Under the pieces are notes generated by a model. The model did not search any database and had not been told where the DNA came from. It saw only the letters and a list, made by a program, of their open reading frames with translations. The position numbers and the translations under genes are program-made. Below are positions 25,889 through 34,385 of a stretch of DNA of 64,000 nt, piece after piece; positions within the stretch are counted from its first letter, which is position 1; the number at the start of each line of letters is the position of its first letter. Source of the DNA: Opitutaceae bacterium (GTDB lineage Bacteria > Verrucomicrobiota > Verrucomicrobiia > Opitutales > Opitutaceae); assembly GCA_041395105.1 (NCBI GenBank), contig JAWLBB010000001.1, positions 1,267,501 to 1,331,500 of the forward strand, in the 5' to 3' direction.

Positions 25889-26215
25889 TTATCCTATGAC
25901 AGGTGGGCTCAGGGCCCAGGGAAGCCGGTGGGGAGGTGGCTTGAAATCGGGGGTCGGCGGGAGGGTTGCGAGGAATACAATCGCGAGCTCGACTGGATGA
26001 GGAGCCGGGTGCCACTGGGCCGGGTATTCGAAATGACCGTCCCGGATCAGGGTCAGCAGGCAGACATGGGGAACCGAGGCGTCCTCGTCGCAGTGAATTG
26101 CGTGGTGCAGGCCGGGGCTGGTGGCGATAAGCGAGACGAACAGGAGAACGGCGGCGAGCAAGCCGGCCACCGCGCCTTTCAAACCTGTCCTCGTCCCGAT
26201 CCCCATTTTGACCAT
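25889..26215 (-). CDS. Small exported His/Cys protein beside the receptor
   Basis: 108 residues. An N-terminal membrane or signal segment (GLLAAVLLFVSLIATSPGL) is followed by HHAIHCDEDASVPHVCLLTL, a cluster of His, Cys and Asp that could bind a metal. It resembles the small DUF2946-like proteins often found next to metal receptors. It is cotranscribed with, and 102 nt upstream of, the ZnuD-like gene. The function is inferred: periplasmic zinc handling. Confidence 0.65.
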   Translation of the reverse strand: MVKMGIGTRTGLKGAVAGLLAAVLLFVSLIATSPGLHHAIHCDEDASVPHVCLLTLIRDGHFEYPAQWHPAPHPVELAIVFLATLPPTPDFKPPPHRLPWALSPPVIG

Positions 26216-26223
26216 CCGCTGGA

Positions 26224-26229
26224 ATTATA
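26224..26229 (-). promoter_or_regulatory. -10 box of the metal-receptor operon
   Basis: A perfect TATAAT on the minus strand, only 8 nt before the ATG at 26215. A weak -35 (TTTCGA) lies 17 bp upstream. Transcription would begin at or within a few bases of the start codon, so the mRNA would be leaderless or nearly so unless the next ATG (26206) is used. No clear Zur box seen. Confidence 0.45.
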
Positions 26230-26276
26230 CGAAAGGTGTCAAGGGGTCGAAAGTGGATCCGGCGATGAACAGGTCG

Positions 26277-26813
26277 TCACCCGTTTTTCGGACGAAAAAT
26301 GGAAATCCGTTCGGGATCGGCCTCGAGAAAGGGTCCCCCGATCAGGTCGATGCAATAGGGAATGGCGGGGAAAACGGCTTCGAGGCATTCTCCGATGGCC
26401 TTGGGTTTGCCGGGGAGATTGACGATGAGGGCGCACCCGCGGACACCCGCAGTCTGGCGGGAGAGGATGGCGGTAGGCACGAAACGCAGGGAGGTCGCCC
26501 GCATCAGCTCGCCGAATCCGGGCAGCATCTTCTCGCAGACGTCGGCGGTGGCTTCCGGGGTCACGTCGCGGGTGGCGGGGCCGGTACCCCCGGTGGTGAT
26601 GACCAGGCTGCAGCCCTCCTCATCGACGAGGCGGACCAGGCAGGCGGCGATCTCATCCCTTTCGTCGGGGACGATCTGATAGACGGTTTCAAACGGCGTC
26701 GTGAGGTAATCACGCAGGAGGGCGACGGCGGCCTTTCCGGGTATGTCCTCATAGATGCCGGCGCTGGCCCGGTCGGAGACGTTGATCACACCGATTTTGA
26801 CTGGGTTTTTCAT
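26277..26813 (-). CDS. mog: Molybdopterin adenylyltransferase Mog
   Basis: 178 residues, full length for MogA. It adenylylates molybdopterin, activating it for molybdenum insertion. The N-terminal VKIGVINVSDRASAGIYEDI and the nucleotide-binding TTGGTGPATRDVTPEAT are characteristic, and SRQTAGVRGCALIVNLPGKP follows. It lies 2.7 kb from modABC and 14 kb from a molybdopterin enzyme. It is close to the small metal-protein gene but transcribed from its own start. Confidence 0.93.
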   Translation of the reverse strand: MKNPVKIGVINVSDRASAGIYEDIPGKAAVALLRDYLTTPFETVYQIVPDERDEIAACLVRLVDEEGCSLVITTGGTGPATRDVTPEATADVCEKMLPGFGELMRATSLRFVPTAILSRQTAGVRGCALIVNLPGKPKAIGECLEAVFPAIPYCIDLIGGPFLEADPERISIFRPKNG

Positions 26814-26890
26814 GGAAGGCGAGGGATCGGGCCTGGGGCGGCCTCAGGCATTGCAGAACCGGGGATTTGTGGTAAAGGAGGATCTACTGC

Positions 26891-27328
26891 ATGGAGCAAA
26901 AGGAGTTCAGCGAGATCGTCGATTTGATTCGGAAGGAGGATGCGCGGTTTGACCGCCAGGCCTATTTCTTCCTGCGGGGTGCATTGGACCAGACCGTGAC
27001 GAAAATGCGCAAGGCGGGGCTCCTTCTCGGACGCCGCAGCAACCATGTGGCCGGCCCGGAACTGCTCGAGGGAATTCGAGATTACGCCCTCGAGCAATAC
27101 GGACCGATGGCCCTGACCCTGCTCCGGGCATGGAATATCGGATCCTGCGGAGATTTCGGGGAGATCGTTTTTAATCTGATCGACTATGGCGTGCTCAGCA
27201 AAACGGATGAGGATTCCCGGGAGGATTTTGCGGAGATCTTCGATTTTGATGAAGCTTTTGCCAAGCCGTTCAGGCCGGTTAAGCGCCGATTGCCGGACCC
27301 TCCGGTCCTCCCGGTGGAGTTGTCCTGA
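26891..27328 (+). CDS. Minf_1886 family protein
   Basis: 145 residues of unknown function. The order of FRLR-like FFLRGALDQTVTKM, HVAGPELLEGIRDYALEQYG, ALTLLRAWNIGSCGDFGEIV and FNLIDYGVLSKTDEDSREDF matches the Minf_1886 family (TIGR04138), which is restricted to Verrucomicrobia and Planctomycetes. It therefore supports the taxonomic placement. Starts at the ATG at 26891, preceded by AAAGGAGG (26875-26882), an excellent ribosome binding site. Followed 45 bp later by the M16 peptidase gene. Confidence 0.9.
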   Translation: MEQKEFSEIVDLIRKEDARFDRQAYFFLRGALDQTVTKMRKAGLLLGRRSNHVAGPELLEGIRDYALEQYGPMALTLLRAWNIGSCGDFGEIVFNLIDYGVLSKTDEDSREDFAEIFDFDEAFAKPFRPVKRRLPDPPVLPVELS

Positions 27329-27373
27329 GACGACTCGTGACCGATCAACCGATTCTGTTGAGGTGCCCTTGTG

Positions 27374-29953
27374 ATGAATGAAACGCCTTTGCATCCGACG
27401 AAGACTTCGCCGGTCACCCTCGAGAATCTCCTGAATGAGGCGGTTGATCGACGGGTTCTTGACAATGGGCTGGTGGCGATCGTCAAGCCGGACCACAGCA
27501 GTTCGGTGGCCAGTGTCCAGGTCTGGGTGCGCAGTGGGAGTATCCATGAGGGGCGCTGGATCGGAGGGGGGCTCTCGCATTTCCTCGAGCACATGCTCTT
27601 CAAGGGAACGGAGCGGCGGGCCGGCCGGGAGATTTCAGCCCTCGTTCAGGAGAATGGAGGCTATATCAATGCCTACACAACTTTCGATCGGACGGTCTAC
27701 TATATCGATATCCCAAGCGAAGGCGTCGAGGTGGCCCTGGATGTTCTCGGCGATGCCGTTTTTCACTCAAGACTGCCCGAGGAAGAGGTGATTAAGGAAA
27801 AGGAGGTCATCCTCCGGGAAATCGACATGTATCAGGATGATCCCGATCATCTGCTTTCCCAGGCCCTCTTTGAGACGGCTTTCCGTGAACACCCTTACCG
27901 GCAGCCGATCATCGGACACCGGGATGTCTTCAGGCAGGTCAGTCGTGAAGACCTGGTGGCCTACTACCGGGAACGCTATGTGCCCAACAATGTCGTCGTG
28001 GTGGTGGTGGGCGATGTCGATCCGGAGGCGACCTTTGCCGGAATCGGCAAACACTTCGGCGGCCCTTCGCGGGCCCGGCTCGAACCGGTCTTTCTCCCGG
28101 CCGAGACCCCTCAACTCGCGCCCCGGCGTCGGGAATTGACCGGGGAGGTGGAAATCACCCGGGTCGCCCTGGCCTACCCGGTCCCCGGGCTTTCCCATCC
28201 CGATACGCCGGCGCTTGATCTTCTGGCGATGATCCTCGGACATGGCGACAGTTCGCTCCTCTGGCAGACCCTCCGGGAGCGGAAACGGCTCGTACATTCC
28301 GTCGGATCATCGAACTGGAATCCGGGTTCGTCCGGACTGTTCTATATCTCAATGATCTGCGAGGCGGACAAACGGGAGGCCGCGATCAAGGCAGTTCAGG
28401 ATGTGATCGAAGGGGTGGCGAAGCGCGGCGTGACGAAATCGCTACTGGCCAAGGCCATCCGCCAGATTGAAGTGGGCGAGATCAACGTCCGCAAGACGAT
28501 GAGCGGACAGGCTTCGCGGCTCGGGGTGGCGGAAGTGGTCGTCGGGGAACTGAATTTCGCACCCACCTACCTCAGGCGGCTGGCTGCGGTAACGGTGGCA
28601 GACCTGAAACGGGTGTGCCGGGAGAGACTTCGGCCCGGCGGATTGACCCGGGTGGTCATGAACCCGAAAGGCGTCCATGATGTGGAGGCGGCAGCCATTG
28701 TCCGTCGGTCGACGAATCCCGATTTTGAGGAGGTCCACCTGGCCAACGGCGTGCGCGTTCTTCTGAGGGAAAATCCGTCCCTGCCGAATCTTCACCTGAG
28801 GGTGGTAGGTCGGGCCGGCGGCTTCGTGGAGCAGCCGGAGCGGCGGGGGGTCACTCAGTTGATGAGCTCCCTCATGACGCGGGACACGGCCAAGCGGTCG
28901 GCGGCGGAAGTGGCGGGTCTGATCGAGTCGGCCGGCGGTTCTTTCCGCGAGTTCGCCGGCGACAACAGCTTTGGCCTTTCCTGCGATGTACTCCCGGAGG
29001 ACGAAGTCCTCGCTTTGAGCCTGCTGGCCGAGGGCCTGTGCTCGCCCGCCTTCAAGTCAAACACGGTAAAGCGCGAACGCGAGGCCCAGCTCGCGGGCAT
29101 CCGGGAGGCCAATGACGATATTGTCCACGCCTCGCGCTACCGGCTTCGGGACCTGTTCTTCGGGGACCACCCGTTGGGGGTGGGAAGCGACGGACGGATC
29201 GAAACGGTGGCACGGTTGCGTCCGGCGGATCTCGAAGCCCATCGCCGCAGGCTGGTGGTGGGCGGAAATCTGGTCGTCGCCGTTTCCGGTGTTTTTGAAC
29301 GCAATACGTTGCTTCAACGGGTGGAGGATGCGTTTGGCGCGATTTCGGCCGGCGAGTTGGATGTCCCGGCACGGGAAGAGATACTCCCGGCGGTATCCGG
29401 CAGCCACTTGATGGCGCAGGCCCGCGAGCAGGTCATCGTGCATCACGGTTTTCCAGGACCGGGGCTGCTCTCGGATGATTTCATGGCAAGCGAGGTTCTC
29501 GATGAAGTTTTCAGCGGAATGGCCAGTCAGCTCTTCGAACGAGTCAGGGAAGAAAAGGGATTGGCCTATTTTGTCCGCTCGGGCCGGGTGCTGGCCATGC
29601 ATGAGGGGATGTTCTCTTTTGTGGCAGGCACCAGCCCGCAAGGTTACCGTCAGGTTATCGACGAACTCGAACGTGAGGTCGATCGGGCCTGCTCCGGCGG
29701 GCTGACCGAAGTGGAGCTTATTCGCAGCCGGACGCGATTGAAGGCGGGGCGCCGGATGTCCGTCCAGACGAATTCGGCCTGTGCCGTCCAGGCGGCGTTG
29801 AACGCGATCTATGGCCTGCCAATCAACGACTGGCGTCATTACGACTCCAAGGTCGACGCGGTCACCCTCGCGGATCTTCAGGCCTTCGCCTGCCGGCGGT
29901 TTCTGCGGAACAAGAGGATCGAACTGCTGGCCGGAGCAGTCGCGGAAGCTTAA
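27374..29953 (+). CDS. M16 zinc metallopeptidase, tandem two-unit type
   Basis: 859 residues. The inverted zinc motif HFLEH is in LSHFLEHMLFKG near residue 70, with the downstream Glu in EKEVILREIDMYQDDPDHL. A second M16 unit begins near residue 455 (VHLANGVRVLLRENPSLPNL) and lacks the HxxEH motif; it has the substrate-contact region REEKGLAYFVRSGRV. This is the usual active-plus-inactive pairing, here in one chain. Such enzymes degrade peptides inside their closed chamber. No clear signal peptide. A GTG at 27371 directly precedes the ATG used. Confidence 0.9.
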   Translation: MNETPLHPTKTSPVTLENLLNEAVDRRVLDNGLVAIVKPDHSSSVASVQVWVRSGSIHEGRWIGGGLSHFLEHMLFKGTERRAGREISALVQENGGYINAYTTFDRTVYYIDIPSEGVEVALDVLGDAVFHSRLPEEEVIKEKEVILREIDMYQDDPDHLLSQALFETAFREHPYRQPIIGHRDVFRQVSREDLVAYYRERYVPNNVVVVVVGDVDPEATFAGIGKHFGGPSRARLEPVFLPAETPQLAPRRRELTGEVEITRVALAYPVPGLSHPDTPALDLLAMILGHGDSSLLWQTLRERKRLVHSVGSSNWNPGSSGLFYISMICEADKREAAIKAVQDVIEGVAKRGVTKSLLAKAIRQIEVGEINVRKTMSGQASRLGVAEVVVGELNFAPTYLRRLAAVTVADLKRVCRERLRPGGLTRVVMNPKGVHDVEAAAIVRRSTNPDFEEVHLANGVRVLLRENPSLPNLHLRVVGRAGGFVEQPERRGVTQLMSSLMTRDTAKRSAAEVAGLIESAGGSFREFAGDNSFGLSCDVLPEDEVLALSLLAEGLCSPAFKSNTVKREREAQLAGIREANDDIVHASRYRLRDLFFGDHPLGVGSDGRIETVARLRPADLEAHRRRLVVGGNLVVAVSGVFERNTLLQRVEDAFGAISAGELDVPAREEILPAVSGSHLMAQAREQVIVHHGFPGPGLLSDDFMASEVLDEVFSGMASQLFERVREEKGLAYFVRSGRVLAMHEGMFSFVAGTSPQGYRQVIDELEREVDRACSGGLTEVELIRSRTRLKAGRRMSVQTNSACAVQAALNAIYGLPINDWRHYDSKVDAVTLADLQAFACRRFLRNKRIELLAGAVAEA

Positions 29954-30759
29954 CCCCCCACGCCGGCCTCTTCCTTGCTGATGGGCTTGAAGTCGGGACG
30001 GGCGAACCGCTGGGTTGGAACCGGGCCGACAGGGTTGAGTCTGTGACGGTCTACCCCGCGACACAGGTAGGTCTTGAAGTTCGGGTTGACCGAAAGGTCG
30101 TTTTTGACGTGGGTGCCGCTGTAGCGGATGGTCAGACCGGCTCTTCGCCGGGATGACGGGTTGGCCGGAGAGCCGTGGATGGCACGGTCGTCGTGGAGCG
30201 AGGCCTCCCCGGCCTTGAGCTTGAATTGGACCGCCGCGTCCTCGCGAACGGATCCGCCTTCGAGCTCCAGGGTGAGCACGGAATCGGTCTGGGTGGAGCG
30301 CTGGTGCTTGATCAAACCCATTTTGTGGGAACCCGGGACGATCTTCATCCCTCCGTTGACCTCGTCGACGTCGTCAAACGCGAGCCAGACCGTGACGGTG
30401 TTCATGGGCTCCATCGGCCAATAGTAGGCATCCTGGTGCCAGCCAACCGTTTCCTTGGAGTGGGGCGGCTTGATGAAGAAGTTGCTGGCCCAGAGATAGA
30501 AATCCGGGCCGAGGATACCTTCGACCAGGTCGAGTATCTTCGGGTTCATGCAGATCTCGTAGAGATAGAGGCTGGTCTCATGCCATTCGCGGATGTCCTT
30601 GGCCGTTTCTCCGTGATGCAGGAGGGCCAGCAGCTGAGGGAGCTCGGCATTGTAACGCTTCATCTCCTCGGCGGTGTAAATGGGAGGCAGGCCGATGAGG
30701 TAGCCGTTTTCGTGGTAGAACCGGATTTGTTCCGGAGTGAGGCGGTAGGGAGTGGTCAT
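29950..30759 (-). CDS. Phytanoyl-CoA dioxygenase (PhyH) family protein
   Basis: 269 residues. Fe(II)/2-oxoglutarate oxygenase with the metal-binding HxD in VGWHQDAYYWPM and the distal His in HDDRAIHGSPANPSSRR, which also supplies the Arg for 2-oxoglutarate. N-terminal PEQIRFYHENGYLIG is typical. Substrate unknown; in Verrucomicrobia such genes are often linked to modified sugars or natural products. The ATG at 30759 is used, since the 21 codons upstream look non-coding. Its end overlaps the convergent peptidase gene by 4 nt. Confidence 0.88.
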   Translation of the reverse strand: MTTPYRLTPEQIRFYHENGYLIGLPPIYTAEEMKRYNAELPQLLALLHHGETAKDIREWHETSLYLYEICMNPKILDLVEGILGPDFYLWASNFFIKPPHSKETVGWHQDAYYWPMEPMNTVTVWLAFDDVDEVNGGMKIVPGSHKMGLIKHQRSTQTDSVLTLELEGGSVREDAAVQFKLKAGEASLHDDRAIHGSPANPSSRRRAGLTIRYSGTHVKNDLSVNPNFKTYLCRGVDRHRLNPVGPVPTQRFARPDFKPISKEEAGVGG

Positions 30760-30822
30760 GGGTCTGGGGAAGCAAATGAGAAGATTTTCAGGGACGATGG
30801 ATGGGATCCGCTGCCTTTTCAA

Positions 30823-30838
30823 GTAACCAGTTGGTTAC
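30823..30838. promoter_or_regulatory. GTAACCA/TGGTTAC palindrome
   Basis: 7-bp perfect arms GTAACCA and TGGTTAC separated by GT, 64 bp upstream of the PhyH start and in the divergent promoter region shared with the porin. It looks like an operator; the arms share GTAAC/GTTAC with the palindrome at 38991. Confidence 0.5.
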
Positions 30839-30913
30839 CTTCCGGACCGGATTCCCTGCCCCGGGCGGGGACGGGCGCGGGCCAATTTGGGCTTGTTACC
30901 TGAATTTTTCCAA

Positions 30914-30942
30914 TGTCACTCAGATTTAACCTTTCTGTAACA
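30914..30942 (+). promoter_or_regulatory. Pho-box-like triple repeat upstream of the porin
   Basis: Three 7-mers in an exact 11-nt period: TGTCACT, TTTAACC, TGTAACA, each separated by 4 nt. PhoB sites are direct 7-mers (CTGTCAT-like) with 4-nt AT-rich spacers. It ends 83 nt before the porin ATG. Confidence 0.45.
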
Positions 30943-31025
30943 TTTGGGCTGCTTCCTGGGTTGAGTCCGGGAAATCGCGGCAGCAGCCTGCAGCCTTCAT
31001 CACGCAAACCGAAACCCGTCGCACC

Positions 31026-32327
31026 ATGATCTTCAATAATGTCCGCTGGATGGCGTTGGCCCTGGCCGCCGTCCTCCCCACCGCCGCGTTTGCGGCCAGT
31101 GAAACGTCCGTCCTGGTCAGTATTCTTGTCCGCAAGGGTATCCTGACCGAAGCGGAGGCAAAGGAAGTCGTCGCGGAAATGTCCGCAATGACCGGCGCCG
31201 CGGCGCCGGACGCGATTCCGGTGGCCGAGGCAACCCCTGACGTGGTGGGGACCCCGGTTCCGGAGGCCAAACCGGCCAAGAAGGAGCCGGTCTACGTGGC
31301 CGCGGCCAGCAAGATTGCCACTGGCTTCAAGCTGGGCGGCCGTCTCCAGGTGCAGTATGCCGGGCTGGATACCGATATTGACGGAACCGATAATGATCCT
31401 GCACAGACCCGCCATTTCTTTCTGCGTCGGGTCTATCTGGGCACCTCGGTCGACTTCGGGGAGCAGTGGAGCGCGAAGGTGACCTATGATTTCGCGAGCG
31501 CGGGCTTTGACGCAGCCTATATTCGTTTTGAGGCAGACGACCAGAACCTCTTCGATTTCGGTCTGCGGAAGGTGAACTTCGCTTACGAGGAAACCCTCTC
31601 GAGCGGGAGCATCCCGGCAATCGAACGGTCGGGTCTGACCCGTTACTTTGTGGAGACCAATAACGGCCGGCGTCTGGGTGCGGGCAGTTACCGGATCGGC
31701 GCCTTCTATGAGGGTGAATCCGGAAATCTCTTTTACGGCGCGTCGGTGACGAATCCGGAGCGCCCCATCAATGCGGCCGACGCTGCCGCTCAGGGCGACG
31801 TCTTCAACAACGGTCTGGCCTTCTGGGCCAACGGCGGCATCAAGACCAAATATGAAGGAGGATCGGCGATCTTCGGGGCGGCTTTTGGCTATATGAAGGA
31901 TCAGGGCGCGGTGGTCGGGACCGGGCGGGATCTCACTGTCGGGTCGATCTACACCGACGCCAAGATGGGTGGACTCCGTCTGATAGCGGAAGTGCTGGCG
32001 GCTGACGACGGAGTCGGCAACCCCTGGGGCTACTCGCTCCAGCCGATCTTCGCGATCACACCGACACTCGAGGGCGTCGTCCGGCTCAGCTATGTGGACT
32101 CCGATGGACGCGGCATCCGACTGTCCGATGGGGTGCGCTCGGCACCCGGCGGCGGCACCATGGACAAGCTCTACGAAGGCTATCTCGGAGCCAACTGGTT
32201 CATCATGGGCAATGACCTGAAACTTCAGGGCGGTCTGGTCGTTGGCCGTAGTATGGACGGGCTTGATGGATCCGATGCCGAAGCCACCACATTCGGCCTC
32301 CGTTCCCAACTCCAGGTCAATTTCTGA
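31026..32327 (+). CDS. Phosphate-selective porin O/P family
   Basis: 433 residues. Signal peptide (WMALALAAVLPTAAFAA), then a short helical segment (LVRKGILTEAEAKEVVAEMS), then a 16-strand-type barrel opening with GFKLGGRLQVQYAG and containing TRHFFLRRVYLGTSVDF, the conserved start of OprO/OprP-like porins, and FRLRSQLQVNF-like closing strand (FGLRSQLQVNF). Forms anion-selective outer-membrane channels in the known members. The possible Pho box upstream agrees with phosphate control. Confidence 0.85.
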   Translation: MIFNNVRWMALALAAVLPTAAFAASETSVLVSILVRKGILTEAEAKEVVAEMSAMTGAAAPDAIPVAEATPDVVGTPVPEAKPAKKEPVYVAAASKIATGFKLGGRLQVQYAGLDTDIDGTDNDPAQTRHFFLRRVYLGTSVDFGEQWSAKVTYDFASAGFDAAYIRFEADDQNLFDFGLRKVNFAYEETLSSGSIPAIERSGLTRYFVETNNGRRLGAGSYRIGAFYEGESGNLFYGASVTNPERPINAADAAAQGDVFNNGLAFWANGGIKTKYEGGSAIFGAAFGYMKDQGAVVGTGRDLTVGSIYTDAKMGGLRLIAEVLAADDGVGNPWGYSLQPIFAITPTLEGVVRLSYVDSDGRGIRLSDGVRSAPGGGTMDKLYEGYLGANWFIMGNDLKLQGGLVVGRSMDGLDGSDAEATTFGLRSQLQVNF

Positions 32328-32329
32328 CC

Positions 32330-33655
32330 TCAGAAATTCCAGGTACCCCAGCAATAGGCTGAAGTCGGCCCCCGGGTTGTTCCCGGAAGGCCGGCCGGGC
32401 TGAATCCGCCGAATTCGGTGCCGTCTCCCCCGATGGGGATATCCAGCCCGAAGGTGAGCTGGAACTGCTGGCTGGCGTCCCAGACGACGCGGGGTTGCAG
32501 CAGGGCCGAGGGGTCCTCGAGGTTCGTGATGGCGCTGATGTAGAAATTGACGAGGGGGTGCCACTCAATCTGGGCGGAAATCACTCCGTAGTTCGAGCCC
32601 AGGACAAAGAGACTTCCGCGGGCCATCGCGGTCAGGACGAAGGGATCCTCAAGCGCCGCCGCGTAATCCTCTTCTCCCAGGCCGTTGTGGTAGTATTCGA
32701 AGAAGCCATAGATGTTCTTCCCGGCCCAGGCCCAGGAATACTGAAGGTTGGCCACCAGTGCGAAATAGTCCGCGGTTTCAGGCCCGAAGTCGGATTCGAT
32801 CCGATTCCAGGTCGCGTCAATCCGCCAGGTTGTGCCGCCGGCAAGGCCGGAAAGGCCCGCCCCGATGACCGGTTGACCATAGTGCCACGCCGCGAGAGCA
32901 AAGACCTCTGCGTCGCCGAGAATGGTCTGGTATTGGCCGGCCACGGATGTCTGGTCGGCCGCGACTGAACCGGAAGCCGGATCCCGGCGGGCCACCCCGA
33001 GGATTTGAATCCCTCCGGTATCCCTCGGCAGATCAAGGAAGATCATGTCGTCGCCCGTCTTGAAATCGCGAGCGATGTCACTGGGGGCGAAGGGATTGAA
33101 GAGATCAAACGGATTGAAGGCGAGTCCGCCTCCCCAGGTGACGGCCTGGCGGCCGATCCGGACGGTTCCCCAAGAAGGGGACAGGGTAAGGGCAAGCCGG
33201 TCGATCCGGGCCGTGGTCAGATGGCGATTGCCTTCGGCGAGTGTCCAGGTCAGGTCGAAGAGCCGGCGGTCATCGCTGGTTGACGAGATTCCGTTGCCGC
33301 CCCCGAAACCGTCGGCCCCTCCTTCGAATCCGGCCGCGAGCATCCGTTCACGGGTATCGCCGAGCGTGGTGGTCAGATCGACCTCGAAGTCAAGGATCAC
33401 GGGCTCGGATACCGCCGTGGTCATCCATCGGGCGGTCCCCCCCAGGTCGGCCAGGGCGCTGTCTCCGTAGGCACTCCAGAAGGAATCGTTGGCGACCCGC
33501 CCGATACGGGCTTCGGCCTTGGCGTAGAAGCCGGATTCCCAGGTGACAGGCGGAGCCCCCAGGAGGGGCCGACCGAGGATGCCGGTTAGGATCGCTCCCG
33601 CCACCAGAAGGCAGGCTCGGCCCGATTGTCCCCGAATTGGTGGGATCCCGTTCAC
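32330..33655 (-). CDS. Outer-membrane beta-barrel of an export operon
   Basis: 441 residues with a signal peptide (ACLLVAGAILTGILGRPLLG) and a strand-rich body ending in a C-terminal Phe (YCWGTWNF), typical of outer-membrane barrels. The segment VRIGRQAVTWGGGLAFNPFD resembles DUF1302/alginate-export-like barrels. It starts with a GTG at 33655; this is supported by the GTGA overlap with the corrected stop of the upstream ATPase. Last gene of a five-gene leftward operon with a LolA-like protein and FtsX permeases, so it may be the outer-membrane acceptor or exit. Confidence 0.7.
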   Translation of the reverse strand: MNGIPPIRGQSGRACLLVAGAILTGILGRPLLGAPPVTWESGFYAKAEARIGRVANDSFWSAYGDSALADLGGTARWMTTAVSEPVILDFEVDLTTTLGDTRERMLAAGFEGGADGFGGGNGISSTSDDRRLFDLTWTLAEGNRHLTTARIDRLALTLSPSWGTVRIGRQAVTWGGGLAFNPFDLFNPFAPSDIARDFKTGDDMIFLDLPRDTGGIQILGVARRDPASGSVAADQTSVAGQYQTILGDAEVFALAAWHYGQPVIGAGLSGLAGGTTWRIDATWNRIESDFGPETADYFALVANLQYSWAWAGKNIYGFFEYYHNGLGEEDYAAALEDPFVLTAMARGSLFVLGSNYGVISAQIEWHPLVNFYISAITNLEDPSALLQPRVVWDASQQFQLTFGLDIPIGGDGTEFGGFSPAGLPGTTRGPTSAYCWGTWNF

Positions 33656-34367
33656 TTCGGGCGTTCGTCGGCCACCACCCGGCCATCGCGCAGGCGAATG
33701 ATTCTCCGGGCGCATTCATGACGAGTTCGTCGTGGGTGGCAAAAACGAAGGTTACGTCATGGCTCCGATTGAGATGAAGCATCAGGTCAAGCAACTCCTT
33801 CGCGGTTTCCGAATCGAGGTTCGCCGTCGGCTCATCGGCGAGCACGATGGTGGGGTGGCTTACGATGGCCCGGGCCACCGCGACCCGTTGCTGCTGGCCT
33901 CCGGACATCTCCGCCGGTCGCCGGTCGTGCAGTCCCTCCAACCCCACCTCATCGAGGATCCGCTTCGCCCGCTCGTGCCGTTCGGACCGGGTGACACCCT
34001 GGAGCAGCATGATGTACTCGACATTCTCGAGAGCGGAGAGGACCGGAATGAGGTTGTAGGCCTGGAAGACGAAGCCGATATCCTTGAGACGGATACGAGT
34101 GACTGCTGCCGGGCTCAGTTGGTCGAGACGGCGTCCGGAGAGATCGATCTGCCCGGAATCCGGCGTATCCAGTCCTCCAATCACGTTGAGCAGGGTGGTC
34201 TTGCCCGAACCCGATGGTCCGACCAGGGCGGCGAATTCGCCACGGGCAAATGACAGGCTGACCCCGTCGAGGGCTTTGACCCTGATCTTGCCCTGCAGGT
34301 AGCTTTTTGAGATGTCCGTGACCTCGACGGTTCCGGAGAGCGGTTGAGGGGCCGGGTGTGGTGTCAT
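33652..34367 (-). pseudogene. LolD-like ABC ATPase with a 1-base frameshift
   Basis: ATPase of a LolCDE-like transporter: Walker A GPSGSGKTT, FVFQAYNLIPVLSALENVEY, signature MSGGQQQRVAVARAI, Walker B IVLADEPTANLDSE and H-loop FATHDELVM are intact. After VMNAP the frame turns to nonsense and runs to 33390. In the -1 frame the expected end appears: RRIIRLRDGRVVADERPK then stop at 33652. Restoring one base near 33713 gives a normal 238-residue protein and a GTGA overlap with the next gene. Only the last ~19 residues are affected. Sequencing error or recent mutation; no slippery heptamer is visible. Confidence 0.85.
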
Positions 34368-34385
34368 CGTCTTTCGGAGAATCGT

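Noticed and set aside
33390..33651. The C-terminal extension of the LolD-like frame as a real ~100-residue tail.
   Set aside because: It is out of frame with the expected ending, overlaps the barrel gene antisense-free but in another frame, and its composition (Pro/Arg/Gly-rich) is that of a shadow frame.
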